From Alteromonas profundi (lineage in GTDB: Bacteria; Pseudomonadota; Gammaproteobacteria; Enterobacterales; Alteromonadaceae): DNA of 64,000 bases. The first letter of the stretch is position 1. Every line of letters starts with the position of its first letter. Below, one piece after another: positions 1-7,485 of the stretch. The stretch spans positions 1-64,000 of the forward strand of contig NZ_JAAAWN010000010.1 of NCBI RefSeq assembly GCF_010500865.1, in the 5' to 3' direction. The notes beneath the pieces were generated by a model. The model saw nothing but the letters and a program-made list of their open reading frames with translations, had not been told where the DNA came from and did not search any database. A program made the position numbers and the translations under genes.

Positions 1-4
1 AGGG

Positions 5-39
5 CTGTCGCTTGCCGAATACGATTCACTATGCGACAG
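5..39. other. Short inverted repeat, left edge
   Basis: CTGTCGC (5-11) pairs with GCGACAG (33-39) over a 21-base loop. It may be the end of a transcript from outside the window, but no T-tract follows. I see no credible gene in bases 1-170; the short plus-strand open frame there lacks a ribosome site and overlaps the repeat at 127-165. Confidence 0.25.
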
Positions 40-126
40 TGGAAAGCTGCACTCAAATGGTACAGCTCTATAGTAGACGGGGCCTGGGCCGGATGTGCAT
101 GAAATTAAATTCGTGGGGATCCCTCA

Positions 127-165
127 GGGTCAGAGTACATTTTATGACAAAAAGTACTCTGACCC
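127..165. repeat. REP-like palindrome GGGTCAGAGTAC/GTACTCTGACCC
   Basis: A perfect 12-base inverted repeat: GGGTCAGAGTAC at 127-138 and GTACTCTGACCC at 154-165, with a 15-base A/T-rich loop. The right arm recurs as a single copy at 6011-6022 and 8944-8955, each preceded by an A-run and lying between genes. The form is that of a dispersed extragenic palindrome. From general knowledge this core resembles REP elements tied to REP-associated tyrosine transposases; no such transposase is in the window. It lies just downstream of the minus-strand gene at 171-473 and could also end its transcript. Confidence 0.7.
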
Positions 166-170
166 CTTTA

Positions 171-473
171 TTACGGCTCTTCAGTGGTAAAGACTAAATG
201 CCTGCGCATGTCCTTTAGCACCACGCCTTTTTTAAGCAGTGCGGCACTTAGGCGTTTTTGCCACATTCTTAATTCAGGTTCTGCTGAACGCACGGCGTCT
301 TCACTTTCAAACTGAAAACGTAATAGTAAAGAGCCTGGAAACTGGTGATATTGTACGTTGAACCAACATTGAACCATGCCTGGAATTTCTTCTCGTGCTT
401 GTTCTTCTAACCTGTTAGCAATGTCCAACACCAGTGTTTGTTGTTTACGTTGAACTGCTGAGAGCTTTTTCAT
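171..473 (-). CDS. Conserved hypothetical protein downstream of yaeQ
   Basis: A 100-residue, soluble, mixed-charge protein that I cannot assign to a named family. It has no signal peptide or membrane segment. The first half looks helical (Lys/Arg/Glu-rich), followed by a beta-rich middle (CWFNVQYHQFPGSLLLRFQFE). Its ATG overlaps the TAA of yaeQ by one base (TAATG), which implies translational coupling and a two-gene operon. The REP-like palindrome follows its stop. Existence as a gene is well supported by the coupling; function is unknown. Confidence 0.75.
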   Translation of the reverse strand: MKKLSAVQRKQQTLVLDIANRLEEQAREEIPGMVQCWFNVQYHQFPGSLLLRFQFESEDAVRSAEPELRMWQKRLSAALLKKGVVLKDMRRHLVFTTEEP

Positions 474-1021
474 TACATGTGCTTCTCTATAGCGACTTCA
501 ACGCTTTCAGTCACTTCTCCACCTTCTATAGTCAGCCATATCTGCCCATCTTGAATGGTAACTTGAATTTGCATAGAGCGCTGAACTGCGCTAGCGAGTG
601 TGCCAGCTAATGATTCAGGCAAGGTAAAAACAGATAAGTTTTTTCTTGTTTGTAATTTGTTATGCTCTTTTTTCCACCATGCATCAAAACTATTATCGGC
701 GTAGGCGTAAATCATCATATGTTGGCTTTGATTGCAGCCTTTTTTAATACGTTGTTCTGAAGGCTGACCTAGTTCTATCCATAATTCTATTTCGTCACTA
801 AAGTTCTTTTGCCAGAGATCTGGTACATCGTCATCAGACAAACCTTTGGTGAACTGAAGGTGCTCGTGGGCGTTAACGATATAGGCAATGATACGAAGCA
901 TCATGCGCTCATCGTTTTCAGACGGATGGCGAGCAATAGTCAGGTTGTGATCGTTATAGTAATTGCGATCCATATCGGTTATCGATATGTCGGCTTTGAA
1001 AATAGTTGCTTTAAGCGCCAT
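473..1021 (-). CDS. yaeQ: YaeQ family protein
   Basis: A 182-residue protein matching YaeQ in length and sequence. It opens with MALKATIFKADI, continues with ITDMDRNYYNDHNLTIARHPSE, and carries the typical LIELGQP-type segment (ELWIELGQPSEQRIKK). YaeQ proteins have a PD-(D/E)XK nuclease-like fold; the E. coli protein was described as a suppressor of RfaH loss, but its biochemical role is unclear. No signal peptide, so cytoplasmic. The ATG at 1021 has a modest GAGAAG ribosome site. It leads an operon with the coupled 100-residue gene. Family call is secure; role is not. Confidence 0.93.
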   Translation of the reverse strand: MALKATIFKADISITDMDRNYYNDHNLTIARHPSENDERMMLRIIAYIVNAHEHLQFTKGLSDDDVPDLWQKNFSDEIELWIELGQPSEQRIKKGCNQSQHMMIYAYADNSFDAWWKKEHNKLQTRKNLSVFTLPESLAGTLASAVQRSMQIQVTIQDGQIWLTIEGGEVTESVEVAIEKHM

Positions 1022-1523
1022 GGTCTTCTCGGTTGCTTTTTTGCGGGCTAGTTTATCAGCTAATAAAGCCTTTCGCCCCTAATATTGCAACGCTAATACA
1101 TACGTATTGCCACGTTTAGTGAATACGAGGTGGGCAAGTCCGTGTCAATTAAAACCCGTCTATTAATAGGCCTACGTTTACTCACTTGTTTGTATAGATC
1201 ATCAATTCAAAGCGGATGAAAATCATTTTTGTCACCGTTACGTTTTATCGTTAACCATTTCTGCGATATTTATAATAGGCGAGACCTTGTAGGTATGTAC
1301 GAATGGATGCAAAGACTATAAAAGCAAGAATGAGAGGCGCTATGGTGTTTGGGGCCACGCCCGAACTTGGCGTAGCGGGGGCATGCTATTTTACAGCGTA
1401 AGAAACTAAGTGTGGGGCTGGGAAGATAGGGCTAAGTCTAAGATAGCGCTATTAACGTTAGCGCTATCTTTAATCTGCCTGGTCGGGGCTGCGTTACCCC
1501 AGTTTTATTTAAAACAAATTTAC
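1022..1523. other. Intergenic region, no gene seen
   Basis: About 500 bases between yaeQ (reading away) and the 3' end of the TonB receptor gene. It must contain the yaeQ promoter. A small palindrome ATGAAAATCAT at 1214-1224 looks partly like a Fur half-site, but no gene start lies close to it. The terminator-like hairpin at 1440-1470 is listed separately. I found no convincing open frame. Confidence 0.5.
1440..1470 (-). terminator. Hairpin downstream of TonB receptor
   Basis: AAGATAGCGCTA (1440-1451) pairs perfectly with TAGCGCTATCTT (1459-1470) over a 7-base loop. It lies 54 bases past the stop of the minus-strand TonB receptor gene. The T-tract on that strand is weak, so it may need Rho or serve only as an RNA-stabilising end. 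Confidence 0.6.
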
Positions 1524-3491
1524 TTAAAACACATAAGACGCCGATAGCTTCACATTTCTGCCTGGCTCATAATCTTGCACGGTATCGCTGCTATAAGAGG
1601 CATGAGAGTAATACGCCTTATCAAACAAGTTTTGTACTCCAAAGGTAACCGTAAGTGCACTTACGTCTCTGGGTAACCATTGCATGGTGAAATTATGAAT
1701 TTGATAACCCGCTTTATGGATATTTGCGCCAGCAAATACCGAATCGTCAGTACGGGTGACAAGTGTTGTCCAGTTAACATTCACATCATATTCTGGGATG
1801 TCGTAGCCGAGGTTTAGCGCAATACTGTCACCTACTTCGTAGCGCAATTGCTCACCCGTTTCCACGTGCTCAGAGTCTGATTTTGAGTAACTTAAACGGG
1901 CATTAAACTGGGCTTTTCGAAGCGATAGCGACGACTCAAATCCATCAATATCATAATCGCCTGAATTTTCGTAAAAACCTACTGGATTCCCCTTACCGAT
2001 AGCCCAATTGTCTATGTAGTCTTCTATGCGTGTCTCAAAAAGGTTAAAGGTGAAAGCCAGTCTATCTAGCCCCATGACGTCGTTTTCTAGATAAGCAACG
2101 CCTAGGGTTTTGTTGATCCCTGTTTCGGCTTTAAGGGCTTGATCAAACTGTGTGGTGTAGTCTACGTAGCTCTCTCGCAAGCCGGGCCCTTGGAAAAGCT
2201 CTGTTGCACTGGCGCTTAACGTCCACGCGTCAGTAAGGCGGTATTTTCCTGCAAGGCCAAACGTAAATTCTGTCCAGCTTTTATCGAGTGAGTCGTTTGC
2301 CCCTTCCGATTCCATTTCAGTTGAATAATAGTTGTAGCGAACGCCAGGGGTAAAAGAGAACCTTTGGGTGAACTGAATTTCATCTTCCAAATAAAAAGCG
2401 TGAGAATCAGCGGTATCTTCGTTTGTTTGTACGTTGCTATCAATGCGAGTAGATACTTGTTCATAGCCTTCGCCACCGTATCGTAGCGTGTGCAAGGTAT
2501 CGCCAAACGTATACGTTGAGGTAGCTAGCACATTGTAGCCAGTATGTTCTGAATTACCTTCTACACCCATGGTCACATAACTTAACTCATTTTTATAAAG
2601 CGTACTTCTCATGGTAATCGCATCGCCATAATCTAGCTCATGGGCGATTGACATACTGGTGCGGGTGTAATCAATATCTTGGGTTTCAGCGTCGGTGTCT
2701 TCGGCAAAACCAGCGCCGAAGTTTGTTTTTACATAATAGTCGCCGCGGTCGTTATATTTATCGTAAGAAAAAACAACGCGGTTGTGGTCGTTAACGTCCC
2801 AACCTAGCTTCACCACTCCATTATAATTGTGCCCTTCGTTACCGGTAACTTCTCTTCCCGTGCCGGATTCGAAATTATCTTTATCGGTATAGGTGTAGTA
2901 CACCATGGCATCTACATTATCAGCAACGCGTGTGTAGACAGTAGCAGAGCCGCCCCAATAATCATTTGAAGCGATATCGGTGTGAAGCCGTGCACCGAAT
3001 TGTTGACCAGGCAACAGCAGATCTTTAGCATCTTTCGTTTCAAATGCTACGCCGCCGGATAGTCCGCCTGTTAATACTGAGTTGGTGCCAACGTTAATAT
3101 CTACGGCTTTTAGAATATCGGCATTAACCAGCAGGTTGCCGGCATGGTGAAACATGTTGTTGTTCTGCGAAATACCATCGATAGTGATATTGAGGTCTAA
3201 ATCGTCTACGCCTCGAATGTTAATGCCCTGCACGATAGAATGAGAGCCGCCAATGTCAATACCGGCTTGGTCTCGTAATAGGTCACTTAAGTGTGCCGCT
3301 TGTTTCTTTTCAATATCATCTTCTATTAGTGCAGAATTAATAATATTGGTACTCCACACTTCAATAACTTCGGTTTCTTCTTTGTCGTTTACTGATGACG
3401 ACCCATTGTCGTCAGCCATCGCATTCGCGGACATTCCCATTAAAATTGAGCTAACAATGAAACTGAGCTTACTAACATTAAAACGCGGCAA
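1524..3491 (-). CDS. TonB-dependent outer-membrane receptor, iron/heme type
   Basis: An outer-membrane active transporter powered by TonB. The start is placed at TTG 3491, six bases after AGGGGA on the minus strand; an upstream TTG at 3515 would put that site inside the gene. The N-terminus is a signal peptide ending around SANAMA. A plug domain follows with the typical INIRGVDDLDLNITIDGI segment, then a 22-strand-type barrel with alternating aromatic residues, ending in VKLSASYVF with a terminal Phe, as outer-membrane barrels do. The plug resembles receptors of the heme/hemoglobin and siderophore group, but the substrate cannot be read from sequence. A Fur-like box lies directly upstream, arguing for iron control. 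A LysR gene lies upstream on the same strand. Confidence 0.92.
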   Translation of the reverse strand: MPRFNVSKLSFIVSSILMGMSANAMADDNGSSSVNDKEETEVIEVWSTNIINSALIEDDIEKKQAAHLSDLLRDQAGIDIGGSHSIVQGINIRGVDDLDLNITIDGISQNNNMFHHAGNLLVNADILKAVDINVGTNSVLTGGLSGGVAFETKDAKDLLLPGQQFGARLHTDIASNDYWGGSATVYTRVADNVDAMVYYTYTDKDNFESGTGREVTGNEGHNYNGVVKLGWDVNDHNRVVFSYDKYNDRGDYYVKTNFGAGFAEDTDAETQDIDYTRTSMSIAHELDYGDAITMRSTLYKNELSYVTMGVEGNSEHTGYNVLATSTYTFGDTLHTLRYGGEGYEQVSTRIDSNVQTNEDTADSHAFYLEDEIQFTQRFSFTPGVRYNYYSTEMESEGANDSLDKSWTEFTFGLAGKYRLTDAWTLSASATELFQGPGLRESYVDYTTQFDQALKAETGINKTLGVAYLENDVMGLDRLAFTFNLFETRIEDYIDNWAIGKGNPVGFYENSGDYDIDGFESSLSLRKAQFNARLSYSKSDSEHVETGEQLRYEVGDSIALNLGYDIPEYDVNVNWTTLVTRTDDSVFAGANIHKAGYQIHNFTMQWLPRDVSALTVTFGVQNLFDKAYYSHASYSSDTVQDYEPGRNVKLSASYVF

Positions 3492-3525
3492 TGCACTTCC
3501 CCTGTAAAAAAACAATCTAAATGCT

Positions 3526-3544
3526 ATTGAGAATGGTTTGCATT
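3526..3544 (-). promoter_or_regulatory. Fur-like box upstream of TonB receptor
   Basis: The 19 bases at 3526-3544 (attgagaatggtttgcatt) resemble the Fur 19-mer, with a TGAGAAT half and an ATGCAAA-like opposite half. They lie 35 bases upstream of the chosen TTG start, where an operator over the promoter is expected. Match judged by eye only. Confidence 0.6.
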
Positions 3545-3605
3545 AAATATTTTTGTGGCAGGTTGAGCAACCTATAGTTTATGCGTTTGCCGGATAGTAG
3601 CTATG

Positions 3606-4517
3606 TCAAAATTGAAAGTGACTTTTAACCAGTTTTCTGAACCACTGGCATAGCGGGTCTTCATGAAAACGTTGATGCCAATATAAATAAACCTGTGAGT
3701 AGTCGATATTTAACGGCGCAGGAACTTTGCGTATCGCCACATCGTGTGTTTTGGCAATATCTTCTGCGAAGTGGAGGGGTAAATGGAAAATAATGTCGGC
3801 GTTTTCGATTAATCCGCCAATATTATAAAAGTGTTTTAACTTAATGGGGGTGGAAATAGTGGTGATGCCTAAATTTTCCAAGTGACCGGCTATGGGGAGT
3901 ACGCTTTCACCCTGGGTTGAAATTTGCCCAAAATGGCAATTTTTCAGCTTTCCAACAGTGATTTCTTCATTTGCCAGCGGATGAGATTGTGCCATAACCA
4001 GCGCAAAGTCTCGTTGAAAAAGAGGTAGCCTATGAATTCTATCTTCAGCATTGTCGGGAGAATGACCACTTACTACAAAGTGAACGTCACCGTTTATTAA
4101 CCCCCTAAATTGGGGCTTTGGGGTAGAGTCTATATCTAGGGTTAAACCAGGCGCTCGACGTCTTATTTCACCTATCAGGGGGTTAATAAATACACTCATT
4201 TGAGGGGGCAAACCAAATAACTTGAGCGTGGCTGTACTGCGTGAAGGTGAAAAGGTTTGCTTATTCACCATCCCTTCTATCATTGCCAAAAGGTCGGTGA
4301 GTTCGCTTTCTAAAGACGCCGCTTTTTCTGTCAGTTCGTATTGCCCCGATACTCTAACTAACAGAGGGTCGTTGAACAATTCTCTTAATTTTCCTAGCGC
4401 TCGGCTAACTGAAGATTGGCTCATATTTAGCGTAAGGGCTGTATTGCTAATATGCCTTTCCCTAATGAGAGTTTTAAGCACAATAAGCAGGTTTAGATCG
4501 AGCTTGCTAATATCCAC
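3606..4517 (-). CDS. LysR family transcriptional regulator
   Basis: A DNA-binding regulator of about 303 residues. The LysR winged helix-turn-helix is at the N-terminus: LDLNLLIVLKTLI, then the recognition region MSQSSVSRALGKLRE, then the wing DPLLVR. The rest fits the periplasmic-binding-protein-like effector domain. I chose GTG 4517: it lies ten bases after the stop of the preceding gene, has GGAA eight bases upstream, and begins with the usual LysR spacing before LDLNLL. The longer TTG start at 4565 would overlap that gene by 38 bases. It is last in the DUF2798-DUF4405-small membrane protein run, so it may control that operon, the adjacent TonB receptor, or both. Effector unknown. Confidence 0.9.
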   Translation of the reverse strand: MDISKLDLNLLIVLKTLIRERHISNTALTLNMSQSSVSRALGKLRELFNDPLLVRVSGQYELTEKAASLESELTDLLAMIEGMVNKQTFSPSRSTATLKLFGLPPQMSVFINPLIGEIRRRAPGLTLDIDSTPKPQFRGLINGDVHFVVSGHSPDNAEDRIHRLPLFQRDFALVMAQSHPLANEEITVGKLKNCHFGQISTQGESVLPIAGHLENLGITTISTPIKLKHFYNIGGLIENADIIFHLPLHFAEDIAKTHDVAIRKVPAPLNIDYSQVYLYWHQRFHEDPLCQWFRKLVKSHFQF

Positions 4518-4527
4518 TAAGTTTCCG

Positions 4528-4803
4528 TTATCGCTTGGGGGAAAAACGTCTAAGAATACTTGCAATAAGCCGAGCCAGTATTAGCGGCACACCTATCAAC
4601 ACCAAGGCTTTTATAAAGGGCAGTATAAACAGAACGACGGCTGGAATATCGGGTTTGCCTTCACCGCCATGATGATAGCCCATAGCATTAATTTCGCTAG
4701 CAAATTGGGTTTGATCAACAGTGATCATTAACACACCTACGAGTAGGGAAATGGCAACGATAATAGTGGAACGAGATTTCCAGTCTTTTTTGAGAAACTT
4801 CAT
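4528..4803 (-). CDS. Small two-helix membrane protein
   Basis: A 91-residue membrane protein of no family I can name. One hydrophobic segment is at about residues 13-31 (TIIVAISLLVGVLMITV) and another at about 52-82. Between them is a periplasmic-type loop with a GYHHGGEGKP stretch whose paired His could bind metal or heme. The C-terminus is Arg/Lys-rich, placing it in the cytoplasm. Its ATG overlaps the stop of the DUF4405 gene by four bases (ATGA), so the two are translationally coupled and probably made together. Confidence 0.8.
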   Translation of the reverse strand: MKFLKKDWKSRSTIIVAISLLVGVLMITVDQTQFASEINAMGYHHGGEGKPDIPAVVLFILPFIKALVLIGVPLILARLIASILRRFSPKR

Positions 4804-5291
4804 GACACCGCCTTTTTCGACATTTGGGTAATTAGCAATTTAATCCACCGAAAATGCAACGCTAAATGTAACCCCAAAACAGGCATGATAAGGGTAGCTG
4901 AGTCGTGATGCATTTTGGACCAAAAGTCCTGTATTTCTAATGGAATACCTAATGTAGGGAATAACGAAACGGAAACCAGAAATCCGCTAACTAAGACAAA
5001 TATCATCAGCAGATACAAGGAGTAATTAAGAATGAAGTTGTACCGCTCCCGTATTGTTTTAGCCCGCTTAAGTTGCTTGAAACTGCCAATAAACCATTGC
5101 CAATGCAGGAGTATATGAATAACAAATGGGATAAGGAAGACTACGCTTAGCCATTCATGCAGCATTATTCCGGTGGATTGCGGCGCAAGAACAATCAAAA
5201 ATGACACAAGTAACACAGTGTCCATTACAAAACGGGTTTTCTGAAGATTATCTTTCCAAGTGTTATTTGTTATTTTAGCATTACTACTCAT
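4800..5291 (-). CDS. DUF4405-type four-helix membrane protein, possible cytochrome b
   Basis: A 163-residue inner-membrane protein with four hydrophobic helices. His residues are placed as in small b-type cytochromes: LHEWLS in helix 2, HILLHW at its end, MHHDSA before helix 4 and LHLALHFRW within it. This pattern fits the DUF4405 family, which is thought to bind heme between helices. The protein could pass electrons across the membrane, but no partner dehydrogenase or reductase is in this operon. It overlaps DUF2798 upstream and the 91-residue protein downstream by four bases each. Heme binding is inference from the His pattern. Confidence 0.8.
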   Translation of the reverse strand: MSSNAKITNNTWKDNLQKTRFVMDTVLLVSFLIVLAPQSTGIMLHEWLSVVFLIPFVIHILLHWQWFIGSFKQLKRAKTIRERYNFILNYSLYLLMIFVLVSGFLVSVSLFPTLGIPLEIQDFWSKMHHDSATLIMPVLGLHLALHFRWIKLLITQMSKKAVS

Positions 5292-5815
5292 GCCGTGCTC
5301 CCGGGAACGTTTGAGGAAAAGTGCGCTTCTAGCCTAGGCTTAACCACTAAACTCATTAAACATGCCATTGCAATGCCTATCGGCAACGCTGTAACTAAAC
5401 TTAACGAAGCTTCTTTTACAAAAACGTCAAAAGAAGGCCAACCTAGATTATTGAATGTGGTGACCAATGCCAATATTGTCTCCATGATAAACGCCATACA
5501 CAGGCCATGAATTAAATTACGCTGTATCACCGAAAATGAGCCGAATAGGCGCTGTACGACTTTATTAACTAAATAGAAAATAACGCCGCCTAGTGGAAGC
5601 ATGAGCAATATAGCAAAGGTAAGTGCCCGCAACCACATAGGCATAAATGCCTGATCAGGTAAGATAGTGACCGATGTCATTACTGCGGTAAATAGTCCAA
5701 TCGCCAGTATAGCTACCGGCAAGAGTACAATGAATTTTTTAATATGCTGCATGGAAGACGGTTTATTAATATGGTTGATACTGTCAACCTTAGTGGCGTG
5801 AGTTGATAAAGTCAA
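5288..5815 (-). CDS. DUF2798 family membrane protein
   Basis: A 175-residue inner-membrane protein with four predicted helices. It has the two-repeat DUF2798 layout: the first repeat ends in SVTILP-type sequence (FTAVMTSVTILPDQAFMPMWLRA) and the second is around MAFIMETILALVTTFNNLGW. Its role is unknown in the literature I can recall. It is first in an overlapping operon (DUF2798, DUF4405, small membrane protein, LysR). An internal Met at residue 22 (MQHIKKF) is an alternative start, as the first 21 residues are polar and atypical of the family. Confidence 0.8.
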   Translation of the reverse strand: MTLSTHATKVDSINHINKPSSMQHIKKFIVLLPVAILAIGLFTAVMTSVTILPDQAFMPMWLRALTFAILLMLPLGGVIFYLVNKVVQRLFGSFSVIQRNLIHGLCMAFIMETILALVTTFNNLGWPSFDVFVKEASLSLVTALPIGIAMACLMSLVVKPRLEAHFSSNVPGSTA

Positions 5816-6010
5816 CTAGATATCTTCACTCCTGCACATAATTTACATTCAACGTTTTTACCTTTGGGATAACTTTTGCACAATACGCGTATTTGCGTGC
5901 GATAAGGGGAGGGGGGGTGTTGCTAAATAGGCTGATTAACTAAGCCTGCGAGCAAAAAGTTGCAATAGCTGCGCTGCGAAAGAGCGAAACGAGAGTAGTA
6001 ACTGGTAAAA

Positions 6011-6022
6011 GTACTCTGACCC
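6011..6022. repeat. Solo REP-like half site GTACTCTGACCC
   Basis: A single copy of the arm found in the palindrome at 127-165, in the same orientation and again preceded by an A-run. I find no opposing arm nearby. The rest of 5816-6065 holds no gene I can support; it must contain the promoter of the DUF2798 operon. Confidence 0.6.
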
Positions 6023-6065
6023 CTTTTGGGGCCCTATTTTTTAATGGGGCGGATGCGTCGATATT

Positions 6066-6098
6066 AAAAAGCCCAGTATGAATGATACTGGGCTTTTT
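6066..6098. terminator. Bidirectional terminator after cpxP-like gene
   Basis: A near-perfect hairpin, AAAAAGCCCAGTAT, loop GAATG, ATACTGGGCTTTTT. It is followed by T-runs in both directions and lies 26 bases past the stop of the minus-strand cpxP-like gene. A strong intrinsic terminator. Confidence 0.9.
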
Positions 6099-6123
6099 CG
6101 GCTAAAAGGTAGCTAAGTAACGC

Positions 6124-6594
6124 TTAGCTGTTTCGTTCAGCTTTATCGCCATGATGTCTACGCTCACCACGTTTGCTGCGTTTTTCTTTCATAGATTCGA
6201 ACTTGTCTAATTGTTCGTCGGTAAGTATTTCACTAATTTTAACACGTACATCAGCCATTCTCAGAAAGCGGGCTTTTGCTTTTTCAGCTTGTAGTTCGGC
6301 AAGTTCATTAACGTCTTGCTGGTAATTAGCATCGGTTGGGTCAAGCGCTTCAAATTGCGCTCTAATTGAGGTGTGCCCCTCTTTTGCTGAACGATCCGCT
6401 CTACGCTCGGCTTTAAGTTCAACTTTCAGTGCTTTCAATGCTTCTTGTTGCTCTTCGGTCAAGTCTAGAACTCTCACCATTTTATGAATTGGGAAGAAAC
6501 CTTGACCCTTGTGATCGTCTGAATGTTTACCACCAGCGTAAGCTGTGGTGGCGATACATGCACTCAATAAAACACCGGTAATTAATTTTTTCAT
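6124..6594 (-). CDS. CpxP/Spy-family periplasmic stress protein
   Basis: A 156-residue periplasmic protein. The start at ATG 6594 has an AGGAAT ribosome site and begins a clean signal peptide (MKKLITGVLLSACIATTAYA, cut before GGKH). The longer frame would place 21 polar residues before it. The mature protein is highly charged and helical and carries the two LTxxQ-type motifs of the CpxP/Spy family, LTEEQQEAL and LTDEQLDKF. In enterobacteria CpxP inhibits CpxA and Spy is a chaperone. The neighbouring divergent cpxRA genes and the CpxR box support the CpxP-like role. The C-terminus is Arg/His-rich (KRSKRGERRHHGDK). Confidence 0.88.
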   Translation of the reverse strand: MKKLITGVLLSACIATTAYAGGKHSDDHKGQGFFPIHKMVRVLDLTEEQQEALKALKVELKAERRADRSAKEGHTSIRAQFEALDPTDANYQQDVNELAELQAEKAKARFLRMADVRVKISEILTDEQLDKFESMKEKRSKRGERRHHGDKAERNS

Positions 6595-6708
6595 CTTAAT
6601 ATTCCTACTTGTTTTTGCCATGATACTGCATGACGTGGGTAAAAAGGGTTTGTTCAATCAACGAAGCTAAGTATGCACAAACCATTCGATAAGTAGGGTT
6701 AAGCTAGT

Positions 6709-6723
6709 GTAAAGTTCGGTAAA
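6709..6723. promoter_or_regulatory. CpxR box between cpxP-like gene and cpxR
   Basis: GTAAAGTTCGGTAAA is an exact GTAAA-N5-GTAAA tandem repeat, the known CpxR operator. It is 42 bases before the cpxR ATG and about 115 bases before the cpxP-like start on the other strand, so one operator can serve both promoters and autoregulate the system. Confidence 0.85.
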
Positions 6724-6764
6724 GTTGAAAAGCCCCCTAACATAAAAAAGTTAAGCTCTCTTAT

Positions 6765-7475
6765 ATGGAAAATGAAAAATACAAAATATTACTGGTCGAT
6801 GATGATGAAGAACTCTGTGCGCTACTAAGTGAGTTTCTTCAGACAGACGGTTTTGTAGTAGAAACGTTAAGCAGTGGCGATGCCGCTGTATCCCGCTTAT
6901 TGGAAAGTGATGAGTTTGATACAGTGGTGTTAGATATTATGATGCCTGGCATGTCGGGCTTAGATGTACTGCGTAATGTTCGTGCTAAAAAGCAAACACC
7001 TATTCTTATGCTCACTGGGCGTGGCGACGACATAGACAGGATTTTAGGTTTGGAAATGGGCGCCGATGATTATCTTGCTAAACCGTGTAATCCTCGCGAA
7101 CTCGCCGCCCGTATTCGGGCTATTATTCGTCGAACACAAAACGCGAATGCGCCCACGCAGGCTATGGTTCATGCTGAACTTCACGGTATTGTGCTAGATA
7201 GTGGTTCGAGAAGTGCGTTAGTCAACAATACCACACTGCCGCTAACCGGTGCGGAATTTAACGCATTAAGCTTATTGATGGCGCGGGTAGGCCAAACTAT
7301 TAGCAAGCAAGAAATGACCGAAGAAGTTCTTAATAGGCCTCTTGAAGCATACGATAGAGCGATGGATGTGCATGTAAGCCGAATACGTCAAAAGTTGGCG
7401 GCGGCAGGTATTAACGACGTTATCAAATCGGTGCGCGGTGTGGGCTATCAAATGCTTACCCCGTCGCCTCGATAA
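6765..7475 (+). CDS. cpxR: Response regulator CpxR (OmpR class)
   Basis: A 236-residue two-component regulator. The receiver domain is residues 6-125, with acidic pocket DDD at 12-14, phospho-acceptor Asp57 in VVLDIMMPGMSG, and a conserved Lys in YLAKPCNPREL. The C-terminal winged helix has LTGAEFNAL, DVHVSRIRQKL and the closing VRGVGYQML of OmpR-type DNA-binding domains. The sequence reads closest to CpxR, and the divergent cpxP-like gene plus CpxR box confirm it. It controls envelope protein-folding stress genes. The sensor gene follows 10 bases later in the same transcript. Confidence 0.93.
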   Translation: MENEKYKILLVDDDEELCALLSEFLQTDGFVVETLSSGDAAVSRLLESDEFDTVVLDIMMPGMSGLDVLRNVRAKKQTPILMLTGRGDDIDRILGLEMGADDYLAKPCNPRELAARIRAIIRRTQNANAPTQAMVHAELHGIVLDSGSRSALVNNTTLPLTGAEFNALSLLMARVGQTISKQEMTEEVLNRPLEAYDRAMDVHVSRIRQKLAAAGINDVIKSVRGVGYQMLTPSPR

Positions 7476-7485
7476 GGCAAATTTC

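Noticed and set aside
12..197. 61-codon plus-strand frame at left edge
   Set aside because: No ribosome site, atypical composition, and it runs across the palindrome at 127-165 and into the opposite gene.
1214..1224. Possible second Fur box (ATGAAAATCAT)
   Set aside because: About 200 bases from the nearest start codon and only a partial match.
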